Assembly: GCA_009664345.1 (NCBI GenBank)
Contig: CP043547.1
Span: forward strand, 4,120,709-4,184,708
DNA length: 64,000 nucleotides
Source of the DNA: Planctomycetales bacterium 10988
GTDB lineage: Bacteria > Planctomycetota > Planctomycetia > Pirellulales > Pb10988
Direction: 5' to 3'
Part shown: one piece after another, positions 44,941 through 60,100 of the stretch
Layout of the letters: the number at the start of each line of letters is the position of its first letter
Numbering within the stretch: the stretch's first letter is position 1
Notes under the pieces: model-generated
Databases searched by the model: none
The model's input: only the letters and a program-made list of their open reading frames with translations
What the model was told of the DNA's origin: nothing
Program-made: the position numbers and the translations under genes

Positions 44941-46656
44941 ATGGAATCTTACTCAATATCTTCTCCCCTCCGCGTCGCCATCGTCGGTTGCGGTCCGAAA
45001 GGATTTTATTCGCTAGAACGACTTTGCCATGAATTATCCACCCTTTCTAGCAAGCAAAAAGTCGAAATTACCCTCTTTGAACCTACTGGCTATCCAGCGT
45101 CCGGCGCGGTATATGATCCAAAGCAGCCTCATTATCTTCGCATGAATTTTGCCTCGCGTCATGTAGATGCTTGGCTGCGAGAGGAAACGGAGATCGACGC
45201 GGCGTATCCTCAGCCGACATTCGTGCAATGGCTCAAGAAGCAATACCCCTTATTTTCAGACCCAGATGGATTTGCCCCTCGCGCCCTCGTTGGGGAGTAT
45301 CTGTATTGGTGTTATCAGCAAGTCGCCCTCCATCTCCCGGAGCGGGTGACCTTGCGATGGAAGCGAGATAAGGTCATTGACATTGTCCGACAAAAGACAG
45401 CTTGGACGGTACTTTCAGAGAATGGCCAGACGAATGACTTTGACGAGGTACTCATTTCCACTGGACACGGAGGATGGCACGCCGCGGCCAACTCTCGGCA
45501 GTTGCCGACAGCCCTGCATCTGACCTCGATCGATTGTATCTTTCCTACCGAAGAGAAGTTGTCGGAATCGGCAGTGCCCCCAGATGCAAAAACTGCTATT
45601 TGCGGTTTTGGTCTGTCTTGCATGGATGCTATTTTAGCCTTAACCGAAGGAAGAGGCGGGACTTTCCATTGCGAAGACCATCGATGGAGTTATCAGCCAA
45701 ACGGGCAAGAGCCGTCGGTGATTTTGCCTTTTTCAAGAACAGGAAGGCCGATGCTTGCCAAGCCTATTCCGGCCTGTGTTTGTCTTCCAACCACGATCAA
45801 CAGCGTGTGGCAGGCAGGACGAAATCAACTTCGACAAATGGCCACCCAATCGCAGACAACGCAATTCAAAGAGAGCCTTTGGCCTGTGATTCTGCAAACA
45901 GCAAAAAACGCTTTTTGGATTATTGAAGATCGTCCAGAGTCTGCCCAGGACGAATGCAATCCGGTCGCGGACTGGTTTGAGCATTGGATTCAAACAGAAG
46001 CAGACGATCAAGCGAGTCACGCGGCGTTGAAACAATCCTATCGAGTAGCAACCGGCCAAACCCTTCCTGACGAAGCTTGGGCGCTAGGGGAAACTTGGCG
46101 GCAACTCTATCCGGCCTTGATTGAGTGTGTCAATCACGGGAAATTGGCAGAGGCGGAGTGGGAGGAATTTCATCTTATTGCCAGGGAAATGGAACGGATT
46201 GCCTTTGGTCCGCCTGCGGAAAATGTCGGTAGAATCCTGGCCTTGATCGAGCTGGGAATTGTCGATCTAAGCGGACTACGGGGTCACCTTCGGACGACTA
46301 AACACTATGCTACGATCATCACGCAGACGTTTCGTTGCGAGGTGGATTGTCTCATCAACGCGATTATTCCGGCAAGCAATGATCATTCTCCAGACTCTCT
46401 CCTGGGGAAATTATTGGAACGAGGGGCACTCCGCAAGATGCCAGGAGCAGGCGGAATCGAGGTCGATCCGGCAGCTCGTCCACTCAATGCCAAAGGCGAA
46501 ACGATGCAAGGTTTGGCTGTGCTCGGACGACCGACCGAAGGTTGCATTCTCGGGAATGATACTTTGAATCGCCGTTTACATACCTTGCCAAGCGAATGGG
46601 CGAAACAGATTGCTGAAAAGACTGCCAGTCAAAAGGAGCCTTGTGTTGTCCACTAA
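44941..46656 (+). CDS. FAD/NAD(P)-binding protein
   Basis: 571 residues. The N-terminus has a dinucleotide-binding motif (RVAIVGCGPKGFYSLERL, GxGxxG-like) of the NAD_binding_9 type, and a second FAD-contact-like strand (DEVLISTGHGGWHAA) near 160. ATG 44941 is used; a GTG at 44923 is possible. This family often sits beside SbnA-like and Y4yA-like genes. It may oxidise an amino-acid intermediate, taking the place of SbnB; this is inference. The stop overlaps the next gene's start. Confidence 0.75.
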   Translation: MESYSISSPLRVAIVGCGPKGFYSLERLCHELSTLSSKQKVEITLFEPTGYPASGAVYDPKQPHYLRMNFASRHVDAWLREETEIDAAYPQPTFVQWLKKQYPLFSDPDGFAPRALVGEYLYWCYQQVALHLPERVTLRWKRDKVIDIVRQKTAWTVLSENGQTNDFDEVLISTGHGGWHAAANSRQLPTALHLTSIDCIFPTEEKLSESAVPPDAKTAICGFGLSCMDAILALTEGRGGTFHCEDHRWSYQPNGQEPSVILPFSRTGRPMLAKPIPACVCLPTTINSVWQAGRNQLRQMATQSQTTQFKESLWPVILQTAKNAFWIIEDRPESAQDECNPVADWFEHWIQTEADDQASHAALKQSYRVATGQTLPDEAWALGETWRQLYPALIECVNHGKLAEAEWEEFHLIAREMERIAFGPPAENVGRILALIELGIVDLSGLRGHLRTTKHYATIITQTFRCEVDCLINAIIPASNDHSPDSLLGKLLERGALRKMPGAGGIEVDPAARPLNAKGETMQGLAVLGRPTEGCILGNDTLNRRLHTLPSEWAKQIAEKTASQKEPCVVH

Positions 46657-48133
46657 GTTCGCCACTTCCTGCTCGACGGAAAGTTTGCAACGACCTCGCG
46701 TTCACCGCCTCCGTCAAAATTGCCTCGGGTTAACTCCATTGGGGGCACGACTTGAGTCTTGGATGGAAGAACTTTGCAAGCACGAGACTCTCAGCAACCT
46801 GCTCGATCAGTACGGATCGCCATTGAACGTGCTTGCAACGGAGCCTTTCCGAAGAAACATCGATCGACTTTATCAACTCGCCGAAAAGATGCAGATTGAT
46901 TTCGATGTGTATTTCGCCCGCAAGGCGAACAAATGCCTGGGTTTTGTTAAGGCAGCAAAGTCCATCGGCTGCGGAATCGACACGGCAAGCGAGCAGGAGT
47001 TGGAGCAGGTTCTTCGAGCAGGAATTTCTCCCGCGAAGATCATTTGCACGGCGGCGATCAAGAACCAGTCGTTGTTGATGTTGTGTATTAATCGAGGAAT
47101 AACGATCGCCATCGACAATCAAGACGAACTCGGCCAAGTTCAAAAGCTTGCGGGAGCAGTCCAACAACAGCCATTGATCGCCTTGCGTGTCAGCGGATTC
47201 GAACATCGGGGAGAAAAATTATTCTCGCGATTCGGGGTAGATATCGATAAAGTTCTGCCCTTCGTCCGGGAAAATGGGAAGACGGGCTCTTCCGCATATC
47301 ATCCCAAGTTGGTAGGAATCCATTTCCATCTAGATGGGTATGTGGCCGAACAACGGGTCGCTGCCATCCGCCAGTTGCTTCCAATCATCGATCAACTACG
47401 GGCGATAGGACACCCAATCCGGTTCCTCGACCTCGGCGGCGGTTTTCCCATGAGCTATCTTGAGTCGAAAACAGAATGGGATCATTTTTGGAAAGAACAT
47501 CAAAAAGCACTTTTAGGAAGTCGAGAGCCGCTGACTTACCGGAATCACGGCCTTGGGCTATTGGCGGTAGAGGGAAAGATTGCGGGCAAGCGAAAATCCT
47601 ATCCTTATTTTCAAAGCCCAGTTCAAGCGGATTGGCTCGCGATAATCCTTGAAGCTGAGTATGAAGCCGGGACAATCGCCACGGCATTTCAAAAGCGTGA
47701 TTTGCAATTACGCTGTGAACCTGGCCGAAGCATTTTGGATGGTTGCGGATTGACGGCAGCTCGGGTGGAATTTTGCAAACAGCATCCAGAAGGATTTTGG
47801 CTTATCGGGCTTGCCATGAATCACACGCAATGCCGCACCAGCAGCGATGATTTTTTGGTCGATCCTCTCCTTGTTCGACAAAAAGAACCTAAATTTTCCA
47901 CGGAAATAGAAGGCTTTGTAGTAGGAGCTTACTGTACCGAATCCGAGTTACTTTGCCTTCGACGTCTTCGATTTCCGCATGGAATTACACCTGGAGACAT
48001 TATTATTTTCCCAAATACAGCCGGTTATTTGATGCATTTTTTGGAAAGTCGCTCGCACCAATTTCCTTTGGCGAAGAATTTAATTGCTCTTGAAGATAGC
48101 AAAAACTTCGAACTTGACGAAATCGATCGATAG
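46646..48133 (+). CDS. Y4yA-like PLP-dependent decarboxylase-fold enzyme
   Basis: 495 residues. VYFARKANKCLGFVKAA (near 84) carries the PLP lysine of the diaminopimelate/ornithine decarboxylase-type barrel, DLGGGFPMSY and RCEPGRSILDG bind the cofactor phosphate, and NHTQCRTSSDDFLVDPLL lies near the end. The Y4yA subfamily has this layout. AAAAGGAG at 46631 points to the TTG at 46646 (or GTG 46643), not the in-frame ATG at 46610. Overlaps the upstream gene by 11 bases and is followed by a terminator. It may decarboxylate the amino-acid product of the operon. Confidence 0.82.
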   Translation: MSTKFATSCSTESLQRPRVHRLRQNCLGLTPLGARLESWMEELCKHETLSNLLDQYGSPLNVLATEPFRRNIDRLYQLAEKMQIDFDVYFARKANKCLGFVKAAKSIGCGIDTASEQELEQVLRAGISPAKIICTAAIKNQSLLMLCINRGITIAIDNQDELGQVQKLAGAVQQQPLIALRVSGFEHRGEKLFSRFGVDIDKVLPFVRENGKTGSSAYHPKLVGIHFHLDGYVAEQRVAAIRQLLPIIDQLRAIGHPIRFLDLGGGFPMSYLESKTEWDHFWKEHQKALLGSREPLTYRNHGLGLLAVEGKIAGKRKSYPYFQSPVQADWLAIILEAEYEAGTIATAFQKRDLQLRCEPGRSILDGCGLTAARVEFCKQHPEGFWLIGLAMNHTQCRTSSDDFLVDPLLVRQKEPKFSTEIEGFVVGAYCTESELLCLRRLRFPHGITPGDIIIFPNTAGYLMHFLESRSHQFPLAKNLIALEDSKNFELDEIDR

Positions 48134-48152
48134 ATTTGGTAAAGATAAAAGC

Positions 48153-48193
48153 AGAAAAGCACTTTTTAGGTTCAATCTAAAAAGTGCTTTTCT
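48153..48193 (+). terminator. Terminator of the SbnA-Y4yA operon
   Basis: AGAAAAGCACTTTTTAG and CTAAAAAGTGCTTTTCT form a 17-bp perfect stem around GTTCAAT. The U-rich right arm favours termination. Confidence 0.8.
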
Positions 48194-48233
48194 GGTTATT
48201 GGGGGATTGTCAGGGAGACGTTGCTCCTTGTAA

Positions 48234-48275
48234 ACGCAAAAACCCCGCTGGTTTTTGGCTCATTCCAGCGGGGTT
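48234..48275 (-). terminator. Terminator of the 16S rRNA gene
   Basis: Read on the minus strand, AAACCCCGCTGG and CCAGCGGGGTTT form a 12-bp stem, followed by TTTGCG. It lies about 150 bases past the 16S 3' end. Confidence 0.75.
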
Positions 48276-48417
48276 TCTGTGGTCGGTGATAACTTTTTTT
48301 GGCGTGTCTGCGAGAAGGTTGTTCTCGGAGGGCCTTGTATTCTAGTCTTGTAGGGAGATGCCCAAGGTGCGGTGGTAAGTTTCTTCGTGAGAGAAGAAGC
48401 TTGAACCGTACCTGTTT

Positions 48418-49946
<1,529 letters not shown>

Positions 49947-50264
49947 GGTTATTTTGATGCGAATGAAATCTCAACTTCTCAGTGACAAGCACCAAAAAGT
50001 TAACACCCCCTCGCCTTAGAGCCAACAGAGTTTGTTAAAGTTAGTTTGACGGTAACATCTTTAGTAGCAGAACCCTGGAGAAGACCCTACTTCACTCAAA
50101 CAAGCCCAACCTTACTATCAATACAGCGAACCATATCCATAGAAAAGCGAACTGTCCAAGCTCCGCAGAACCCAACCTCGCAAAGCTCTTTGTCGCCACC
50201 AAAAATGCGACCTCATCTCCAAGCTACAATTTTGTCTTAGAGTACAAAAAGCTATCAACCAACA

Positions 50265-50279
50265 TGTCAAAGATCAAAA
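50265..50279 (-). promoter_or_regulatory. Shared rRNA leader element, 16S copy
   Basis: TGTCAAAGATCAAAA on the plus strand reads TTTTGATCTTTGACA in the 16S direction, identical over 15 bases to 51507-51521 in the 23S leader. It may be an antitermination or processing signal. Confidence 0.6.
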
Positions 50280-50458
50280 ACTCGGGGCTTCACCCCAAGC
50301 CACTCCAGGACTCTCGCCCCAGAAAACCCAAGGCCGAAACCTCAGGTAAATGTCTGTTTTATGAATCCACTTCGGACCTTCTTGAGCCGACTCAGCCTGA
50401 TGGTTACTACCCCATCTCCTGAATCCAGCTTGCGAAAGCCACTCAGCGGACCACTGAA

Positions 50459-50487
50459 AATATATTCAGTTCATAAACACTTGTCAA
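50459..50487 (-). promoter_or_regulatory. Promoter of the 16S rRNA gene
   Basis: On the minus strand TTGACA (50487-50482), a 17-base spacer and TATATT (50464-50459), a strong sigma-70-type promoter. It would give a leader of about 500 bases before the mature 16S end. Confidence 0.75.
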
Positions 50488-51268
50488 GTTGCAAAGTAAA
50501 GAAAATTTGAAAATTTCCTCTAACCCGCAAATCCGGCGAAATCTTAACCATCCATTGATAATGAAGGTCACTCTCACCAGCCAAGAACATCGAGAAATGT
50601 ACTTGGGTTCCACTGAGTTCTCGCTCAGCGGGAAAGGAATATTAAGGCATTGCGAAGAAAGAATCAAGGGGTTGGAAACAAATTTTTTAAAAACATTTCA
50701 TAACCAGTTTTCTACTTTGTGAAGTTGAGAACGAAGTGTTTATAAAAACTTATTCTATTTATTAATGTGTGTAATAATACAAGTACCCCTCAAAGAGATG
50801 GAACTCCCAAAAGTATCTGACACATTGGGTAATCTATAAACAAGACCGACTCGTAACTGGCTGTGCTGTTAACAAAGTGCCTCCTACTTTTAGACAGCCG
50901 GTTGAGATGGACTTACCGTGGGTAAATTTACGTTTCTGACAGACTGTTATATAGTAACCTTCTGTAGGCTTCAGGCAGAAAAGCGGAACTTTTCCGGTCA
51001 TTCACGTGAGTTTTCCTGAACTCAAGATGAAAGAACGACGAAAACTTATCATCTCAAGCGAAGCGTTTAATCAAAGAAGTTAATGGGCAGAATCGAATCA
51101 TGAATCGTCTTCTATGAAAGCAATGAGCGGCATCGTGGCGGTTCTATTCGCGGAGTTCTTCTTGATTCAAAATTGAACTTCGAAGTTCAAGTCGTGATAG
51201 GAAAAGAAGTTATTGAAGGTGAAGAGATGAAACTCGATTCATTTTCAAAATTATTTCTTCCCAGGCCT

Positions 51269-51297
51269 TTGACAAACTTTTTACTTTGAGATAATCT
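51269..51297 (+). promoter_or_regulatory. Upstream promoter of the 23S-5S transcript
   Basis: TTGACA (51269-51274), 17 bases, then TAATCT (51292-51297). Confidence 0.55.
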
Positions 51298-51387
51298 AGC
51301 TCTTCCGCCACTGAGAGCGGCGGACGCAAGCGAGTTTTCACAAGCTTTGTTGGAAACAAAAAAACTTAAAAAACTTCTTGCTGATTC

Positions 51388-51417
51388 TTGACAATTCCTT
51401 CACGGTTTCGATAGAAT
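51388..51417 (+). promoter_or_regulatory. Downstream promoter of the 23S-5S transcript
   Basis: TTGACA (51388-51393), an 18-base spacer and TAGAAT (51412-51417). Together with the box pair at 51269 it looks like a tandem promoter. Confidence 0.65.
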
Positions 51418-51506
51418 CGACTCTCCCGATTCAAACAGCTTTAAGGCTTCTACCTAGGGCTATTTGAAACGGAAATTTCGATGAGATGGCGGGTGAATGC
51501 CCGTGG

Positions 51507-51521
51507 TTTTGATCTTTGACA
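51507..51521 (+). promoter_or_regulatory. Shared rRNA leader element, 23S copy
   Basis: TTTTGATCTTTGACA, the same 15 bases as in the 16S leader, here about 90 bases after the downstream promoter and followed by ATTGAGAAG. Confidence 0.6.
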
Positions 51522-52075
51522 ATTGAGAAGAGATTGTAGTGGCATCTGGTGAACTTCAGGTGGTTGTTGCAAATGCTGGTGTTGCTGAGGTCTTTGGATT
51601 TCAGTGGCTGGTAGAAAAAGGCCTTCGGGCTTGGCTCTATTTATAAGGTGATCAGGTCTTCGGGCTTGGTTCTATATAACAGTGTAAGTAGCGGCTAACT
51701 GAAGAACACGATAAATAAAAATTTCACAAGAATTTTTTGCGAGCGCGAACTTCTTGGGTTTTATACCTGGGAAGAATCGTTACCTGAAGTTGGTTTTTTT
51801 GCTTCGCTTTTGGATGTAACTGCTAACGAGAGCGGGTTGGTCTTCGGGCTGGCTTGGTGCTTGGAAGTGGTGACTCCTGAAGTGAGTGAGAATTCAATCA
51901 ACAATAGCGAATTGATTCTGTCGAATCGTTTTAAGTTCGGTTATGCAAACGGCTTAAAGTGATTCAGGCTTGTGGATCAGATGACTTTCTGCTGAAAGCT
52001 TCTTTTGCTGACTTTGGTTGGTGAAAGGGTTTTGAGGTGAAAGTTATGATGAGGAAGCAGGGGTAGAATCGATGT

Positions 52076-54972
<2,897 letters not shown>

Positions 54973-55255
54973 ATTGATTGTATCCCTTCTTCCAAACGAA
55001 GGTAATTCAACCCAATGTTCAAGCTCGCAAAATACGAAATTTTTAACCACTACAATCTCTCTTTTCAATTCCCCGCTGAGTTCTCAATGCCTTCGCACGA
55101 AGGATCAACAGAACCAACCCGGTGGAATACACAAAAGACTCAAAAAAATGTCAGATGATACAAGCCGCGTTTGACTTGCAAGGATGCCGATTTCGGTCTC
55201 CAAGCAAGAAACAACGCCTCAGGAAAAGGCACGGTTGAGCCCGACCTTTTCCTTT
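54973..55255 (+). other. 23S-5S spacer
   Basis: About 280 bases, longer than usual, without a tRNA or recognised gene. Confidence 0.7.
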
Positions 55256-55365
<110 letters not shown>

Positions 55366-55378
55366 TTATTTACACAAC

Positions 55379-55418
55379 AAAAAAGCCGTGAGGTCCAAAA
55401 ACCCCACGGCTTTTTTTA
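55379..55418 (+). terminator. Terminator of the 23S-5S transcript
   Basis: AAAAAGCCGTG and CACGGCTTTTT form the stem, followed by TT; placed 14 bases after the 5S end. Confidence 0.85.
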
Positions 55419-55627
55419 CGCGCCCCAATCCAGCTGACTTCTTTACCATTTCTCCCAAGATCCAAACCTTCTAGGCGCTTAGTAGAAACGCCTGAGACTA
55501 TCGGCGGAGCAGGCATCTATCTCCACCACTATTAATATACATATTTATTGATCATCTTCTCCGTATCAGGTTCCTGTGAGCGCAACGTCATTGACCTTTG
55601 CCATCTTCATTCCATGCGCGCATTTAG

Positions 55628-55831
55628 ATGATTGAACGGAAGAAATTGCCGATAAAAGCTTACAAGGAATTCCTTGCCTTTTCATACTTCTACAGAATAG
55701 AACAAGGATTGCTTCGAAGAGAGAAATTCAGAGAGCTGCTGAAGCCTATTAGAGCAAAGGAAGGGAAGGATGGCTCTTGGATTAGAAAATGGCTTCGCGG
55801 AAGAAGAGAGGCTCGTTTCCTTTCAGGGTAA
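55628..55831 (+). CDS. Small basic hypothetical protein
   Basis: 67 residues, strongly basic at the end (WIRKWLRGRREARF). No ribosome binding site stands out and no family is recognised. It may be a chance frame. Confidence 0.25.
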   Translation: MIERKKLPIKAYKEFLAFSYFYRIEQGLLRREKFRELLKPIRAKEGKDGSWIRKWLRGRREARFLSG

Positions 55832-55900
55832 CGCGAAAGTGCGGCTACCCTGAAAAGAACAAGTTCGTGTGGCTGGCTCTAGAAGAGATCGAGATAATGT

Positions 55901-56170
55901 CTACCAGCTCGATTTTTTCAGGCCGGGGATCATCCCTTGGGCGGCCAGTTCGCGAATCATGATCCGCGAGAGACCGAATTTGCGGTAGTAGCCGCGGGTG
56001 CGTCCGGTCAATTTGCAATAGTTGCGGTAACGGGTGGGGCTGGAGTTGCGGGGCAACTTGGCCAAGGCTTCATAGTCACCAGCTTCTTTGAGTTCTTTTC
56101 GCTTGTCAGCGTATTTGTCAACGAGCTTTTGGATATGCTTCATTTTGTTGACAGTCGATTTTGATGCCAT
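55901..56170 (-). CDS. rpsN: 30S ribosomal protein S14
   Basis: 89 residues. The C-terminal core [20 protein letters not shown] and [19 protein letters not shown] is the S14 signature, and the zinc-binding CxxC pairs of short S14 are missing, so this is the zinc-independent form. ATG 56170 is chosen because the protein begins [13 protein letters not shown] with GGAAAAG just upstream; an in-frame start 28 codons earlier is not conserved. S14 binds 16S rRNA in the head of the small subunit. It is alone here rather than in the usual ribosomal protein operon. Confidence 0.93.
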   Translation of the reverse strand: MASKSTVNKMKHIQKLVDKYADKRKELKEAGDYEALAKLPRNSSPTRYRNYCKLTGRTRGYYRKFGLSRIMIRELAAQGMIPGLKKSSW

Positions 56171-57121
56171 CTTTTCCAAACTTTCCCAAGTGTGTGTTTT
56201 GTATAAAGACCGTGGCTGGCAACTTCCAACGGAACGGAAGCCCCATCCAGGCAAGATATCCCCTTAAAATGAAGGATTTTTCGCAATTGGTCAAGGGATA
56301 GAGGGTCGGATTTCTCTTAAAATAACGAGATTTCGCATTCTCTGCTCTCTTCATTTATCGGATGCCGGCACCTTCGGATTGTATCAATCACAAAAAGAAG
56401 AAGGATTACCAGTGACCTCTCTGAGAAAATGATCTGAAAGAGATGAACGATTAATCTATAGCTACGTACTAAAAAGGTATCCTTAAACAGTGTGGGCACC
56501 TGTTTTTCTTCGGATTCTGACCTTTTATTCTGATTTTTGGAATTTCCCGGAGATCCAAACCCCCTAGCTAACCCATTATTAGATAACGGCATTTTCGATT
56601 TTGGGTACAATGTCGGGTAAATCCCACTTTTTTTCTTTTGGCAAGGCTTCTTGGGAAAATATGCGAAGTTCGCCTTGCTGAGGTTCGATGCTATCAAAGA
56701 AAGTGTTTTTGACGCTTTCGCAAGAAAAGAGGGAAGAAAAGCGGAAAATATTCGCAACTGTGTTGAATTTTGGTAGGATAGTAAGATCAAATAAATTGAA
56801 ATTCCTTCGGATAAATCCCCCAAGACGGGGGGCCTTTTTAGTGGCTCGGACAAAACTTCCTGATTCGTAGCAAGAACACTCGCGTTCGATTGCTTTGAGA
56901 ATCTTCAATCTGTTTTGGCCGCTGGCTTTAAGAGCAGGGAAACGTAAAGGTTTGTTTTCAACCTAGAGGCCTCGCATCGCTATCATTGCAAGTCTCACTT
57001 GTTACGGAACTTTTCACCTTATTCTTCTCTTGATTCGCTTTAACAAGATCGTGATGCCGGGAACCTCACACTCAGGTTCACACCCTTAATCTTGTTGGTT
57101 GTCTTCCTTGACGGATCTATA
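56171..57121. other. Intergenic region
   Basis: About 950 bases. Minus-strand frames at 56317 and 56579 are of moderate length but overlap in different frames, with no family match. It should contain promoters for rpsN and the giant surface protein gene. Confidence 0.5.
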
Positions 57122-60100
57122 ATGTTCAATCCTCGACGGAAAACTTGGTTGTCAAATTTTGACCTGCGATCGCGGCTGAAGAAACGCCGTCGCAAGGCAA
57201 AGTCCCGAGAGAAAGCCCTGCTTCAAGTAGAGTCGCTTGAAGAACGTTGCGTCCTGACGGATTTCTTTGGGTTCGCTTACTACGATTTCAATGGGGATGG
57301 GAGCTTTAGTGCTTCTGAAGATTTGCCCTTGGCGAACCTTGATATCAACCTGACCTCCGGTGGAACGGATGGTCTGTTGGCAACGACCGGTGATAACTTT
57401 ACGGTCTCTGTCGGGGTGGACGTCAATGGTTCCTATGGTTTGGCTGGTTTGCCGAATACAGGAGAGTTTGAACTCTTCATCGATCCCGGCGATGTCACCG
57501 CATTAGATGGCGGAACACGTAGCTACACTTTCCTCGGCACTCCGGGAACCATTGTTCAAGATTTCGCCCTGCAAGGAACTGCCTCGATCAGCGGAAATGT
57601 TTATCGGGATTTGGATGGCGATACCAATCTTAATGGGAAGGATTTTGGGATTGATGGGGTAGTTCTTGATCATGAGTTCACAATCGGCGGAACAACACTC
57701 ACCAAGTCAGTAACCACGGATGCCAATGGCGATTACACCATCGATGGGCTGGTCGCCGAATATATTGACCCGCTAGGCATTATCGATACCACCGGGGAAC
57801 ACACGCTGACGGTCGATCCCGGGACCCTTCCGTTAACCGTCGGTTCTCGTCTCTCTGCTTCCACCACTCAGATCACAACCGATGGAGTGATGGTTACCGG
57901 TCGGAACTTCTATAACCTCGGCGATGGTTCGCTGGGGGGAACTATCTTTCTTGATTCCAATAACGATGGCGTTTTCGATGCCGAGGAAGATGGCCTTGCC
58001 GGGGTTCCAATCCTACTCTTTTGGGATGTGGACGAGGATGGAAACTTCGGTGGCCTAAATGATATCGTCTACAGCTCGACAACAACCGATGCGAACGGGC
58101 AATACATTTTTGACCTCTTGTGGGATGGAGATTATCGCGTCGAAATCCCAACCGGGTATCTGCTTGGCGCCGGGCTTTCGGGCACTCCGACGACCGATGA
58201 TTTCACGCTTACCGGTGGCGATGACAATGTGCAGAATTTCGCCCTGATTGGAAACAATACGATCACCGGAACGGTTTATGCCGACTTGGATGGAGATCGA
58301 CTGCAAGGCTTTTCCACACCTTCGGATGAACCGGCGTTAGCCGGCGTCGATGTGATCGTTCAGGGGGATTTCGATGGAATCCCTGGCTATGGCACCAGCT
58401 CAGGCGACTTCTATTATGTCGTAACGACGGATAGCAACGGAGATTACTCATTTGATTTTCTGCCCGCTGGGGATTATCTCGTCGAAGTCGATACGGCAAC
58501 GCTTCCGGATGGTTATAGCGTCGGGAGTCTGACTCCGCTGACGAGGACGATCCTCGGCCCCAGCGAAACCGTCTTCTGGGATTTTGGCATCTTTGGAACC
58601 GCTACGCAAAGCGGCATCATCTTCTACGATCAAAACGGCAATGGCACGTACGAACCCGAAGAGCTCCCCTACGAGAACGCCGATATCACCCTGATCTGGG
58701 ATGGGGGCGACAATATCTTCGGAAATGGGAATGATGGCACGTACACCATTTCCACCTTGCCCGATGGGACTTATGGGTTTGAGCTGTTGCTGGATGGTGT
58801 TTACGAATTAGCGGTTGATTTCGGCACCTTACCTACTTATGCCAATCTCGGCACCTATAGCAAGTTCTTTGTTGTGAACAGCGGAACGACCGCGCCGGCA
58901 CCGACCGATTTCCCCTTCTATGGGAATAACGAAATCGATGTAAGTGTCTTCTATGATCTCATCGATAACGATATCCAAGACTTTAACGAAGCCGGTCTCG
59001 GTGGCTATACGGTCGATATTCTCTGGGATGGAAATGATGGCATATTTTTCAATCCAGGAGGTACTTCCTTTAGCATGACCACGGATACCAGCGGCCATGC
59101 CTTGCTCAGCGGGTTGGCCGATGGGATGTACCGCATTACAGTCAATAGTGAATCGATCGACATCAGCGTCAGCGGTGGAAGCCTTGAACTCGCTGATTTT
59201 GATATCGAGGGCACCCTGACCATCAATGGGTTAGCCTTTTACGATGAAGACAACAACGGAACCTTCGATGGAAGTGATTACGAGTTGGAAGGTATTCCGG
59301 TCTCCCTGGTCTGGGGCGGTGTCGATGGCGACCTTTCCACGACTGCTGACAACATTATCCTTTCATCCACAACCGGGACAGGCTCCAATGCCGGTGAATA
59401 TTCCTTCGAGAGTTTGATGCCCGGCGCTTACCGCGTCACGGTGGAACCTCCTGCGGCCCTTTCGAATCCCGTCTCGGTTGACTTTGATCCTTTGAGTGCT
59501 TCGACAACGCAAGATTTTGCGATCGCCGGGTCTGCCTCGGTCTCCGGCAATGTGTTTTATGATTTTGATCAGAACGGCTCTCAAAATGGAGCTGAGCCGA
59601 ACCTTCCTGCTTTTACAGTAACCTTGGAATGGGCGGGCTTGGATGACGATTTCGGGAACACGGCCGACAATCAAACCTATAATTTGGCGACCGACCCAAC
59701 CGGCAATTATCTTTTCGAAAACCTTGCCGCAGGTGATTATCAAATTTACGTCGAAGGGGTGTTGGAAGATAGCTTCACCCTCACGACCTCGACCGCTTCC
59801 CTCACGGGCCTGTCGCTTGCTTTTGTCGGAGGCGGCTCGGTCTCTGGACATCTTTTCTATGATCTCTCCGGCGATGGCAGCCAAAATTTCAATGAGCCAA
59901 GTCTAACGAACACCACTTTCCATCTTATTTGGGCAGGGCTGGATGATACGTTCGGTACGACCGATGATCTCACGCGTTTGGTGACTTCCGATTCCTTGGG
60001 AGATTACTTCGCTGACGGATTGCTGCTTGATACAAATAATCATTATCGGGTTGAATTGGTTCCGTCCTTCTTGCCCAGCGACCTGCAAAATATTGGTCCC

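Larger units (their letters stand above)
49947..52075. other. Divergent rRNA leader and promoter region
   Basis: About 2.1 kb with no supported gene or tRNA. It holds the promoters and long leaders of both rRNA transcripts. Direct repeats of CTTCGGGCTTGG occur at about 51624, 51658 and 51843 in the 23S leader. Confidence 0.7.

Noticed and set aside
51618-51860. CTTCGGGCTTGG repeats in the 23S leader as a mobile element
   Set aside because: Only three short copies without further structure; more likely leader sequence drift.
56317-56908. Two overlapping minus-strand frames (178 and 109 codons)
   Set aside because: They use different frames of the same DNA, neither has a recognised family, and no start signal supports one over the other.
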